27,319 nt of DNA from JADJNW01 sp964523725 (lineage in GTDB: Bacteria; Bacteroidota; Bacteroidia; Chitinophagales; Saprospiraceae). The notes beneath the pieces are model-generated. The model did not search any database. It was not told the origin of the DNA and was given only the letters and a program-made list of their open reading frames with translations. The stretch is taken from assembly GCA_964523725.1 (NCBI GenBank), contig CAZGAU010000062.1, positions 1 to 27,319 of the forward strand, given 5' to 3'. Shown piece after piece: positions 13,403-20,928 of this stretch (position 1 is the stretch's first letter; each line of letters starts with the position of its first letter). The translations under genes were made by a program, and so were the position numbers.

Positions 13403-14493
13403 TTACTGGTATGTAAAATCAGGATGGGGGTTTTGGCTTGCAAAACCATTTTTTTGGTGAGACTACGGCGAAAGATGTTTTCAATAAAACTGCGGTGAGT
13501 GGTGCTCATGATAATCAGATCCGCTTGATAAATCCGGGCGTACTCATTCAGTGCATTTAAAATATTTTCCGCCGAAATTTCTGCCAGGGTCAGGTCGATT
13601 GCAGGCTCTTGCGTGCGCGGAATCAATTCGTGTTTTCCATTTCTGATGACAAAATTTTCGTCATTATTTTCTTTCACGTGTACAAAATGAACCGCATCAG
13701 ATGCAATTTGCAGTTCATCCACCACTCTTTGAATCAAAATTTTATCTTCTGGCTTGTAATCACTGGCATATACGACGGTTTTAAAGCCCTTGAATTTGGC
13801 ACCCGGCGGAACCAGCAAAACCGGACATTGCGCGTGCTGCCCCACATGAGAAGAAACACTACCGAATATCTGTTCTACCCAATCACCATCGCCGGTTGTA
13901 CCCATAATAACCAGATCGAAATTCTTTGCATAACTTGTGATTTCATCAGCAGCAAAGCCAAAACGAATCTCTTTTTGAATTTTTTTATGATCAAAAGCCT
14001 TATCCCGGTGATCCGCTGGAGAAATATTTTCACCAATAAATGCTTCGAGTTGTTTTTGAGCAGAAGCTTCTATTGATTTATCTTCCTTACCGGCCAAGGG
14101 GTTATCCGGATCGAAAAAAGGATGATAAACATGCAAAACGGTCACTTCGCTCTCCTGTTGCTTGGCCACATCCAGTGCAAACTGAAAGGCATTTGCCGCC
14201 ACGGGAGAGAAATCAGTAGGTACCAATATATTTTTCATCGCCATATCTGTGCGGTCGTATTGTTTTAACACCGATTGCAGTTCTTTCACTTCGGGTACAT
14301 AGCCCTCGCTTATGATGCTCCGGTTTATTAATAACGCAGGAGTAGCCACAATCTGATATTTGATAATATCTTCGATGGCATTGACCTCTTCCATCGTTAC
14401 TTCCAAAGAAATAGCACGGAGCGCCGAAAGCAAATTAGCTTTGAGCGCCCGGCTTTTTTTACAACCTATGCCCAGAATCTGGATATTTAGCAT
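13399..14493 (-). CDS. Thioredoxin-like domain fused to two universal stress (UspA) domains
   Basis: 364 residues from ATG 14493. Residues 1-80 form a thioredoxin-like fold of the small redox-active disulfide protein group (Thioredoxin_3), with cis-proline segment VATPALLIN. Its active site reads CKKS, so the second cysteine is replaced by serine (C11, S14). A UspA domain begins at M86 (MKNILVPTDFSP), with the nucleotide-binding loop GTTGDGDWVEQIFGSVSSHV. A second UspA-like half starts near FKTVVYASDYK and ends IIMSTTHRSFIENIFRRSLT. Tandem USP proteins bind ATP or other ligands and act in stress survival. It starts 5 bp after the CBS gene, a clear operon. The fusion joint is just before an internal ATG, which may allow a separate USP product. 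Confidence 0.88.
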   Translation of the reverse strand: MLNIQILGIGCKKSRALKANLLSALRAISLEVTMEEVNAIEDIIKYQIVATPALLINRSIISEGYVPEVKELQSVLKQYDRTDMAMKNILVPTDFSPVAANAFQFALDVAKQQESEVTVLHVYHPFFDPDNPLAGKEDKSIEASAQKQLEAFIGENISPADHRDKAFDHKKIQKEIRFGFAADEITSYAKNFDLVIMGTTGDGDWVEQIFGSVSSHVGQHAQCPVLLVPPGAKFKGFKTVVYASDYKPEDKILIQRVVDELQIASDAVHFVHVKENNDENFVIRNGKHELIPRTQEPAIDLTLAEISAENILNALNEYARIYQADLIIMSTTHRSFIENIFRRSLTKKMVLQAKTPILILHTSN

Positions 14494-14498
14494 TGGGC

Positions 14499-14960
14499 TT
14501 ATGATTTTTGGCTATCGATGACCTGGTCAGAGGTCACACTTTCACCAGCTAAGGCTTTAATGATATCGAACGTCGTCAAAATTCCTATCAATTCATCATT
14601 CTCCACTACCGGAAGCGCGTGGAAACGGTTTGCCAAAAAGATCTCCAGTGCAACACTGATACGGTCATTAGGAGACAGCTTGGCCAGCCCTTTGGTCATG
14701 ATTTCTTCTACAGTGTAGGCGCGCAGGCGGGCCTCATCTACAAACCGATCTTCATCATTTTTGGTAAAACCGCGCATGAAATGCAGAAAATCGGTTTTGC
14801 TGATCAAGCCAATGATGTTTTTGTAACGCACTACAGGAATATGATGGATCGGATTTTTTTCAAAAATCTCTTTCACATCTTTGAGCTTATCGCCCGGATT
14901 AACGGTGATGAGCTTGGTAGTCATGATTGTTTTTACAGGTGCCAGGATGTTCATAATCAT
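14499..14960 (-). CDS. CBS domain pair protein, first gene of the USP operon
   Basis: 153 residues from ATG 14960 (MIMNILAPVKTIMTTKLITV); an ATG two codons later is equally possible. The two CBS motifs occupy roughly 8-65 and 80-145, with the typical signatures IMTTKLITVNPGDKLKDV ... HHIPVV and IMTKGLAKLSPNDRISVA ... HALPVV, and loops LIGILTTFDIIKAL and IIGLISKTDFLHFM. No other domain is present. CBS pairs bind adenosine nucleotides (AMP, ATP, NADH, SAM), so an energy-state sensor is likely. The close pairing with the thioredoxin-USP gene (5 bp gap) suggests that the two proteins act in one stress response. The upstream region has phased repeats at 15031-15066. Confidence 0.92.
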   Translation of the reverse strand: MIMNILAPVKTIMTTKLITVNPGDKLKDVKEIFEKNPIHHIPVVRYKNIIGLISKTDFLHFMRGFTKNDEDRFVDEARLRAYTVEEIMTKGLAKLSPNDRISVALEIFLANRFHALPVVENDELIGILTTFDIIKALAGESVTSDQVIDSQKS

Positions 14961-15030
14961 TAAATTTTAATAAGTGAGAAAAAACACATTACAAAGTTCT
15001 GAAAAATTGGCAAGTAACCTCGATGATATC

Positions 15031-15066
15031 CATCAACCGGGTTTATGATTTTCATCAACTTGGGTT
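15031..15066 (-). promoter_or_regulatory. Two direct repeats upstream of the CBS-USP operon
   Basis: CATCAACCGGGTT (15031-15043) and CATCAACTTGGGTT (15053-15066) are repeats with a 22-bp period, two helical turns. On the minus strand they read AACCCnnGTTGATG-like. They lie about 32 bp upstream of GAACTTTG (14992-14999, minus), one mismatch from a -7 box, and 107 bp or more upstream of the phosphatase start. An activator of the CBS-USP operon is the likeliest ligand. Confidence 0.45.
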
Positions 15067-15173
15067 GAAAATGTAATCGCCCTAAATATGCGAGTTAATT
15101 CAAAATTAACCGATCTTTTACGCCTGATTCATACTTTTATGGTTGCTTTGCAAGCACTAAAAACAACTGCTAT

Positions 15174-17228
15174 ATGAAAATCTTTTCTCTGGTGTTTTTT
15201 GGGGTGTTCACATGCACCTTGTTACAAGCACAACAAAATGGCACCACGCTGCTGCACAGCGACCGAGTGATCGCTCGTAGCAATCCCAATGCTTTCAACC
15301 CTGAATGGGCGCCGTTCTATCACGGCGTGGCTTCGGGTGATCCGATAGAGAATCGCGTCATCATCTGGACGCGCGTAACACCTGAAAATATGGATGGCGC
15401 GTCTGTGGAGGTGAAATGGCGCGTGGCTACCGACGTGACGCTTGAAAATATAGTCAACACAGGGGCTTTCACTACCAATGCCGACAGAGACTATACTGTA
15501 AAAATTGATGTGAATGGTTTGCAGGCTGGTACGACGTATTATTATGAATTTGAAGCCTTCGGCAAAAAATCGCTGATTGGCAGAACCCGGACTACTCCTA
15601 CCGGAGATCAGTCTCAGCACCTGAAATTTGCGGTTGTATCCTGCAGCAATTATCAGGCTGGTTTTTTCAATGTATATCAGCGCATTGCTGAGCGCAATGA
15701 CCTGGATGCCGTGATTCACCTGGGGGATTACATTTACGAATATGGCGACCGGGGCTATGGCGACAGCACCATCGCCACCTTACGCCCACTGGAACCAGCT
15801 ACAGAAATTCTCACGCTTGAAGATTATCGCACCCGCTATTCTACTTATCGCCTCGATACAAGCCTGATCCGCGTACACCAACAGCACCCGTTTATAACAG
15901 TTTGGGATGACCATGAAAGTGCCAATGATGCTTATAAGGATGGTGCTGAAAACCATGACGAAGGCGAAGGTGACTGGGAGGCCCGGAAGTCCATAGCCAA
16001 GCAGGTTTATTTTGAATGGCTCCCGATTCGCGACAATGATGAGCGCAGCGTTTACCGCAAAATCAGCTATGGCGATCTAATGGACTTGATCCTGCTGGAC
16101 ACCCGGCTCGAAGGTCGGGAAGTGCAATTGCAAAGCATTACCGATCCGGAGTTGAATGATCCCGACCGTACTATTCTGGGCGACACGCAAAAGCAATGGT
16201 TGCTGGAACAACTAAGCACTTCTACCGCCCAATGGAAAATAATTGGTCAGCAGGTGATGTTCTCTGAACTAAATGTAGGATGGGCAGCCCTGGCAGATAC
16301 TTCTTTCTCTTACGAAGCCCTGGAGAACACCTTTCTCGATATCTGGGACGGCTATCCTGCCGAGCGTACCCAATTGATTGATTTTATCAAACAGAACAAC
16401 CTTGATAATGTAGTCATCCTCACTGGTGATGTACATTCCGCTTTTGCCTTTGATGTAGCGGATAGCCCCGTGAATGTGACGTTTCAGACCTTACCGATTG
16501 TGGGTCAGGCGCCGTTTTATACACCCAATAATTACAATCCCGCCACCGGCGAAGGTTCTGTCGCGGTTGAGTTTATTACGCCAAGTGTGACTTCCGCCAA
16601 CTTTGACGAAAATGTTGATCTGACTACTGCACAGACTCTCCAAGGGCAAATCAATAAACCGATTGAGCCTATTCCAGGTCTGCTCAATCTTGGCAATCCT
16701 AATCCGCATATGAAATATGCCGATCTTATTCAGCATGGGTATTTTTTGTTGGATATAAAGCCCGACAGCACACAGGCGAACTGGTACTACTCCCCAATCC
16801 TGGAAATTTCGCAGGAAGAGACATTTGAAACAGCATTTTATACCAAAAATGGCGATAACCACCTGCAAAAAGCCGCCGCAGCCAGTGCCCCGAAAGCGAA
16901 TCAGGATGCACCAGCGCCACACAATCCGCAAACCACAACCAATTTAGAAGACGTTTTGAAAAAGGAAAAATTCGCTTTGCTGGGTGTTTATCCGAATCCC
17001 TTTGAACAGCTGAATACGCTGCACTATTCCTTGTCGACTATGGCACAGGTGAGCATTAGTCTGTACGATGCCAAAGGTAATTTGGTGCGCAATTTGCTAA
17101 ACCAGCGGATGCAGCCCGGTATTTTTTCGCTTCAATTGGATGCTACGAACTTAGCACAGGGAACTTACTTTTATAAAATCCAAATCGACGACCAGCAATA
17201 CACTTCGAAGGTTATTTTAGTAAAATAA
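15174..17228 (+). CDS. phoD: Secreted PhoD-like alkaline phosphatase/phosphodiesterase with T9SS sorting domain
   Basis: 684 residues from ATG 15174. A signal peptide (MKIFSLVFFGVFTCTLLQAQ) is followed by the PhoD N-terminal fibronectin-like domain (about 40-145, FYHGVASGDPIENRVIIWTR). The catalytic domain carries its metal ligands: HLGDYIYEYG at 182-191, WDDHESAND at 244-252, LDTRLEGR, and TGDVHSAFAFD at 417-427. The PhoD family hydrolyses phosphomono- or diesters with Fe/Ca cofactors. A low-complexity linker (about 565-600, AAAASAPKANQDAPAPHNPQ) leads into the C-terminal sorting domain, VYPNPFEQLNTLHYSL ... GTYFYKIQIDDQQYTSKVILVK, that directs export by the type IX system and likely attachment to the cell surface. 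It is a single gene followed by a terminator. No Pho-box could be confirmed. Confidence 0.93.
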   Translation: MKIFSLVFFGVFTCTLLQAQQNGTTLLHSDRVIARSNPNAFNPEWAPFYHGVASGDPIENRVIIWTRVTPENMDGASVEVKWRVATDVTLENIVNTGAFTTNADRDYTVKIDVNGLQAGTTYYYEFEAFGKKSLIGRTRTTPTGDQSQHLKFAVVSCSNYQAGFFNVYQRIAERNDLDAVIHLGDYIYEYGDRGYGDSTIATLRPLEPATEILTLEDYRTRYSTYRLDTSLIRVHQQHPFITVWDDHESANDAYKDGAENHDEGEGDWEARKSIAKQVYFEWLPIRDNDERSVYRKISYGDLMDLILLDTRLEGREVQLQSITDPELNDPDRTILGDTQKQWLLEQLSTSTAQWKIIGQQVMFSELNVGWAALADTSFSYEALENTFLDIWDGYPAERTQLIDFIKQNNLDNVVILTGDVHSAFAFDVADSPVNVTFQTLPIVGQAPFYTPNNYNPATGEGSVAVEFITPSVTSANFDENVDLTTAQTLQGQINKPIEPIPGLLNLGNPNPHMKYADLIQHGYFLLDIKPDSTQANWYYSPILEISQEETFETAFYTKNGDNHLQKAAAASAPKANQDAPAPHNPQTTTNLEDVLKKEKFALLGVYPNPFEQLNTLHYSLSTMAQVSISLYDAKGNLVRNLLNQRMQPGIFSLQLDATNLAQGTYFYKIQIDDQQYTSKVILVK

Positions 17229-17289
17229 AAGCCTGATAATCAAAAAATTACTTCTTATTTTTTTTCGTATTGGCAATTTGCATAGCAGG

Positions 17290-17316
17290 GTAAGACTTTC
17301 GGGTCTTACTCTTTTT
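17290..17316 (+). terminator. Intrinsic terminator of the PhoD-like gene
   Basis: GTAAGAC (17290-17296) pairs with GTCTTAC (17303-17309) around TTTCGG, followed by TCTTTTT. It lies 61 bp after the phosphatase stop and 29 bp before the end of the convergent membrane-protein gene. Confidence 0.75.
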
Positions 17317-17345
17317 CTCCTAGCCACCCGCATCCAAAGGCCTTT

Positions 17346-18479
17346 CTACTGCGCTTCTTCCATCGCCTGTTCTGCCTGTTTCTGCTTGCGTCTATCTCGA
17401 AGGATGTTATTGATCCAGTTTGGAATCACAATGGCTCCGGCCAGCATATAAGAATAGTAAGTTAAAATTCTCCAGAACGTGGAAATAACGGTTGAAACCG
17501 TAGGATTCACGATATAATCTTTCAAAAAGCCACCGAAGAGTAGCTCGATCACTCCCGCGCCGCCAGGTGTTGGGCTGAACAAGAAGATCAGGAACATCGT
17601 TTCCAAACGCGCATATAGTTCAAACTGGGTACCAAAGTCCAAAGGCATCGTATCTACAAAAGCAATAATACAACTGCTCAGAATCAGGAATCGGAGCGTC
17701 CAGATAATAAAAGTAGAAAAGCCGGCCATAAAGTGGAATCGCCAGCCCTGTTGCCTCAACTCCTGCGAAGCTACGATCATATCATTGCCTAGTTTGATAG
17801 CACTACGGTGATAGCGGCGCAGCAAAGGTAATTTAGTGAAAAATCCCAGAATGCGCTTAAGTTGACCCGGATTCACGAAAATCCCGTAGTAAAAAAACAG
17901 GCTGTACGTGGTCATAACCGAATAAGCCGCCACAAAGTAAAACGCCCATGCTCCGGTATCGGCAAAATCCACGGCTCCGGGTCGCATAATCGTGCTGCCA
18001 AAAAGGGCGTACAAAACCGGAATAGTCACAATGAAGAAAAAGCCGTCCAGCATAATCGTGTAGAGTACAATCATGGTCGTTTTGCCCACCGGCAGTTTCT
18101 CCTGAGCGAGTATAAAAAATGCCACGGTAGAACCTCCCACCGCTGAGGGCGATACCGCCGAAGCAAATTCCCAAATAGCAATCAACTCTATTGATTTCCA
18201 CCAGCTGAAAGCCTTCTGAGAGAGCATCCTTAAGCGTGCCGAGTATGCCAGATGCCAGGACAGAAATAACAGTAAGGAAATGCCCATCCAGATAAAGGTG
18301 TGCTGTGTCCACTCTATTTTTGCAAATTCCTCCGGATCAAAATTGCGCCAAAGCAGATACGACACCGCCCCTACGCCGATTACGATGGGTACGATCACCC
18401 TGGACATTCGTATAGATTTGAGGGCTTCCTGCTGATCCTCACTTAAGTCTTTGATTTGGTTGGGCTTTCTTACTGACAT
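17346..18479 (-). CDS. UPF0104 / LPG-synthase-type (YbhN-like) multi-spanning membrane protein
   Basis: 377 residues from ATG 18479 (MSVRKPNQIKDLSEDQQEAL); a TTG at 18512 would extend it by 11 residues and is less likely. A cytoplasmic N-terminus of about 35 residues precedes at least seven hydrophobic helices. Characteristic family segments are LLFLSWHLAYSARLRMLS, WEFASAVSPSAVGGSTVAFFIL and FLFSPTPGGAGVIELLFGGFL; the SPSAVGGS and TPGGAGVIE loops are the signature of the lysylphosphatidylglycerol synthase TM region (UPF0104). The catalytic GNAT-like C-terminal domain of MprF is absent, so this is a stand-alone flippase-like or unknown-function member. It ends with a charged tail (NNILRDRRKQKQAEQAMEEAQ). 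It has its own -7 box at 18529. Confidence 0.85.
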   Translation of the reverse strand: MSVRKPNQIKDLSEDQQEALKSIRMSRVIVPIVIGVGAVSYLLWRNFDPEEFAKIEWTQHTFIWMGISLLLFLSWHLAYSARLRMLSQKAFSWWKSIELIAIWEFASAVSPSAVGGSTVAFFILAQEKLPVGKTTMIVLYTIMLDGFFFIVTIPVLYALFGSTIMRPGAVDFADTGAWAFYFVAAYSVMTTYSLFFYYGIFVNPGQLKRILGFFTKLPLLRRYHRSAIKLGNDMIVASQELRQQGWRFHFMAGFSTFIIWTLRFLILSSCIIAFVDTMPLDFGTQFELYARLETMFLIFLFSPTPGGAGVIELLFGGFLKDYIVNPTVSTVISTFWRILTYYSYMLAGAIVIPNWINNILRDRRKQKQAEQAMEEAQ

Positions 18480-18528
18480 GTAATGCTTTGGTGTGTTCAA
18501 ATATTTATTCAATGACGTTCAATTCCAA

Positions 18529-18556
18529 CAAAAATAGTGATATGAAGTTGTGTCAA
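18529..18556 (-). promoter_or_regulatory. Promoter of the UPF0104 membrane-protein gene
   Basis: On the minus strand TATTTTTG (18536 to 18529) matches the -7 box exactly. A TTG (18556-18554) sits 17 bp upstream, near the usual -33 distance. The predicted leader is about 45 nt. Confidence 0.5.
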
Positions 18557-18754
18557 GCTTTTGTGCACCAAAAAAATTTATTTTTGCTTGCCTTTTAACT
18601 TAAATATTGCTCACTAGCTAAGCTAACGCTTTCGATGATATGGCAAATTATCGGTTGTGGAATAACTCATTTTTTTATTCGTAGCGATATAATATTTCAT
18701 TTTACGAAATTGTAAAAATCAAAATTTAATTAACAAAAACCATTACTGAAAGAG

Positions 18755-18789
18755 GTTAAATATGTTTAACTTGCTGCTATTGTTAAACA
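18755..18789. promoter_or_regulatory. Cluster of GTTAAA(C) half-sites upstream of glsB
   Basis: GTTAAA-TATG-TTTAAC (18755-18770) is a perfect palindrome. TGTTTAAC (18763-18770) pairs again with GTTAAACA (18782-18789) across 11 bp. The centre contains TATGTTTA, one base from a -7 box, so a bound protein would cover the promoter, suggesting repression of the glsB-VWA operon. The alternative is an RNA hairpin in the leader. Confidence 0.45.
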
Positions 18790-18804
18790 AAAACCACTTT
18801 AAAC

Positions 18805-19056
18805 ATGGCTTTTATTTATTACCTAATCGTGGGAGCTGTAGCCGGTTGGCTCGCAGGTCTGATTATGAAAGGCGGAGGATTTGGCATCCTCGGTAACATT
18901 ATTATTGGTATCATTGGCGGCTTCCTGGGCGGCTGGCTCCTCAATGATGTTTTGAAAGTTTCTATTTCTACCGGAAACGCTACAATTAGTTACATTATTA
19001 CTGCAGTAATTGGTGCAGTAGTGTTACTATTTATTGCGAGATTGTTCAGAAGATAA
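18805..19056 (+). CDS. GlsB/YeaQ/YmgE family stress-response membrane protein
   Basis: 83 residues from ATG 18805. Three hydrophobic helices fill nearly the whole protein: about 3-21 (FIYYLIVGAVAGWLAGLIM), 27-46 (GILGNIIIGIIGGFLGGWLL) and 59-79 (ISYIITAVIGAVVLLFIARL). The AGWLAGLIMKGGGFGILGNIIIGIIGG pattern (shown here by its positions 13-39) is the signature of the Transgly_assoc/GlsB family. Members are small inner-membrane proteins induced by acid, general or envelope stress; their biochemical role is not established. The TAA stop overlaps the ATG of the VWA gene as TAATG, which implies translational coupling. An operator-like repeat cluster lies 16 bp upstream of its start. Confidence 0.92.
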   Translation: MAFIYYLIVGAVAGWLAGLIMKGGGFGILGNIIIGIIGGFLGGWLLNDVLKVSISTGNATISYIITAVIGAVVLLFIARLFRR

Positions 19057-20192
19057 TGAGTGAAGAAAAACTAACGAAATGGCGCCTCATTCTGGGGCGC
19101 CAGGCTGATCCTAACGAAGACATTCAGCTCGACAAGAGCCAGATGGGCGTGGATAAAGCCCTGGATTTGCTTTATAATGAGGATCGTAAAGGCGGACTGG
19201 GCAGCTCCTCGCCCCGTATTAATCGTTGGTTAAAAGATATTCGCCAATATTTTCCAAAGCCGGTGGTGCAACTTTTGCAAAAAGATGCCCTCGAACGCCT
19301 CGGTTTAAAACGAATGCTCCTGGAACCGGAACTCCTGGAAACCATCACGCCCGATGTGCATCTAGCCAGTATTTTGTTGTCCTTAAACAAAACCTTGCCC
19401 GAGCAGGCCCGCGAAGCGGCGCGGCAGATCGTGCGCGCTGTGGTGCAGGAATTGGAAAAAAAACTGCGCCGACCCATGCAGCAAGCGATTCAGGGGAGCA
19501 TACACAGGATCGTCAGGAATTATCGCCCCAAACTCAATGAAATCAACTGGCACCAGACGATTCGTGCGAATCTCAAGCATTATCAGCCTGATTATAAAAC
19601 GGTTATCCCCGAACGGCTCGTTGGTTTCGGCAGAAAAGGCACGCAACTACGGCATGTGATTCTCTGCATTGATCAAAGCGGTTCGATGACTACTTCGGTG
19701 GTATATGCGGCGGTGCTGGGTTCTATTATGGCTTCGATTCGCAGCGTGAAAACAAATTTGGTCGTATTTGATACCAGCGTTGTAGATCTGACCGATCAAC
19801 TCAGCGATCCGGTGGATTTGCTCTTCGCGGCGCAGCTCGGTGGCGGCACGGATATTGCAAAAGCACTGGACTATTCCAAATCACTTATCCAACGACCTCA
19901 GGAGACTATTCTGGTGCTCATCAGCGACCTGTTTGAAGGTGGCAGTGAAAGTGCCATGTTACAAAAGATCAATTCGATTAAATCTTCTGGTGTTCAGTTT
20001 ATTTCCTTGTTGGCTTTGAACGATGAAGGCGCTCCGGCTTATAGCAAAACTGCTGCGGCTCATTTGGCAGAACTGGACATTCCAGCGTTTGCCTGCACGC
20101 CGAATCTGTTTCCCGATCTGATGGCGACGGCGATCAACAAGGGGAATTTGCGTCAGTGGCTTGCCGCGAATGAAGTAGCCGCGAAAAACTGA
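19056..20192 (+). CDS. VWA-domain protein coupled to glsB
   Basis: 378 residues, ATG 19056 overlapping the glsB stop (TAATG). Residues 1-190 are a helical region with no family I can name; it contains the pattern QVLxQ-like basic stretch ELEKKLRRPMQQAIQGSIHR and the segment NEINWHQTIRANLKHYQP. Residues 200-375 are a von Willebrand A domain with an intact metal site: DQSGS at 206-210, the threonine in GGGTDIAKAL, and the aspartate in LISDLFEGG. Similar VWA proteins (CoxE/YehP-like) usually sit with a MoxR ATPase and SWIM-type proteins; here none of those is present and the partner gene is a small stress membrane protein instead. It is soluble, with no signal peptide. A scaffold or chaperone role is inferred from the family only. 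Confidence 0.85.
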   Translation: MSEEKLTKWRLILGRQADPNEDIQLDKSQMGVDKALDLLYNEDRKGGLGSSSPRINRWLKDIRQYFPKPVVQLLQKDALERLGLKRMLLEPELLETITPDVHLASILLSLNKTLPEQAREAARQIVRAVVQELEKKLRRPMQQAIQGSIHRIVRNYRPKLNEINWHQTIRANLKHYQPDYKTVIPERLVGFGRKGTQLRHVILCIDQSGSMTTSVVYAAVLGSIMASIRSVKTNLVVFDTSVVDLTDQLSDPVDLLFAAQLGGGTDIAKALDYSKSLIQRPQETILVLISDLFEGGSESAMLQKINSIKSSGVQFISLLALNDEGAPAYSKTAAAHLAELDIPAFACTPNLFPDLMATAINKGNLRQWLAANEVAAKN

Positions 20193-20209
20193 TTCTGCTC
20201 AAAAAGCCT

Positions 20210-20217
20210 TATCTTTG
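20210..20217 (+). promoter_or_regulatory. -7 promoter box (TATCTTTG) of tsaB
   Basis: TATCTTTG matches TAnnTTTG exactly, 17 bp after the VWA stop and 24 bp before TTG 20242. This supports a short leader and the TTG as tsaB start, since the longer frame from TTG 20215 would start inside the box. Confidence 0.55.
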
Positions 20218-20241
20218 CTGGGTTTCACCAAAATTCACATT

Positions 20242-20928
20242 TTGAGTCTGATTCTAAATATCGAAACTACAACCGATACTTGTTCTATTTGCATTAGCAA
20301 AGAACTGGAAATCCTCGCTTTGCGCGAAAACGATAACTTCACCGACCATGCGGCGCAGATCACCCTGATGATCAAAGCCTGCTGCCAGGAAGCGAATATT
20401 TCCCTGGAAGATTTGGACGCGGTGGCGGTAAGCGCAGGTCCAGGTTCATATACAGCACTCCGGATCGGCGTTTCCACGGCAAAGGGCATCTGCTATGCGC
20501 TAGATAAACCCTTGATCGCGGTGGATACCTTGCAGGCGCTGGCTTTGGCCACCAGCGAACGGGTAAAGCGCGATGCACTCTACTGTCCGATGATCGACGC
20601 CCGCCGGATGGATGTGTACGCTGCCATTTTTGATAAGGAGAATCGACTGGTGCGTGAAGCGGAAGCTTTGAAAATCGAGCCCACCACTTTCGACGAATAT
20701 TTTTCAAAAGGTCATGATATTGTGCTTTCCGGCAACGGCGCCAGAAAAAGTAAAGCCATTATTACTTCGCCACAGGCGCATTTCAGTCCGGTGGTTTGCT
20801 CTGCAACGCATCTGATTCCCCTGGCCATAAAGGCTTTTGAACAAAAACAGTTCGCCAACCTGGCTTATTTTGAGCCCTTCTACCTAAAGCCACCGAATAT
20901 TACCACGCCGAAGAAAAATTTACTGTAA
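20242..20928 (+). CDS. tsaB: tRNA threonylcarbamoyladenosine biosynthesis protein TsaB
   Basis: 228 residues from TTG 20242, giving MSLILNIETTTDTCSICIS, the normal start for TsaB. No ATG exists in frame upstream, and the other TTG (20215) falls in the promoter box. The ASKHA-fold N-terminal half is clear: NIETTTDTCSICIS, then LEDLDAVAVSAGPGSYTALRIGVSTAKGICYALDKPLIAVDTLQ (family signature AGPGSYTGLR, here GSYTALR). The second half has DALYCPMIDARRMDVYAAIFD and VLSGNGARK. TsaB is the dimerisation partner of TsaD in making t6A37 on ANN-decoding tRNAs, an essential modification. The 3' end overlaps the convergent RND gene by 9 bp. No other t6A gene is in the window. Confidence 0.95.
   Translation: MSLILNIETTTDTCSICISKELEILALRENDNFTDHAAQITLMIKACCQEANISLEDLDAVAVSAGPGSYTALRIGVSTAKGICYALDKPLIAVDTLQALALATSERVKRDALYCPMIDARRMDVYAAIFDKENRLVREAEALKIEPTTFDEYFSKGHDIVLSGNGARKSKAIITSPQAHFSPVVCSATHLIPLAIKAFEQKQFANLAYFEPFYLKPPNITTPKKNLL

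Larger units (their letters stand above)
18480..18804. other. 325-bp divergent intergenic region
   Basis: AT-rich gap between the UPF0104 gene (minus) and glsB (plus). It contains the minus-strand promoter at 18529-18556 and a plus-strand TATTTTTG (18579-18586) that matches the -7 box but lies 219 bp from glsB. The operator-like GTTAAA cluster is at 18755-18789. I see no open frame of interest, and the stretch from about 18590 to 18750 holds nothing I can assign. Confidence 0.5.
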
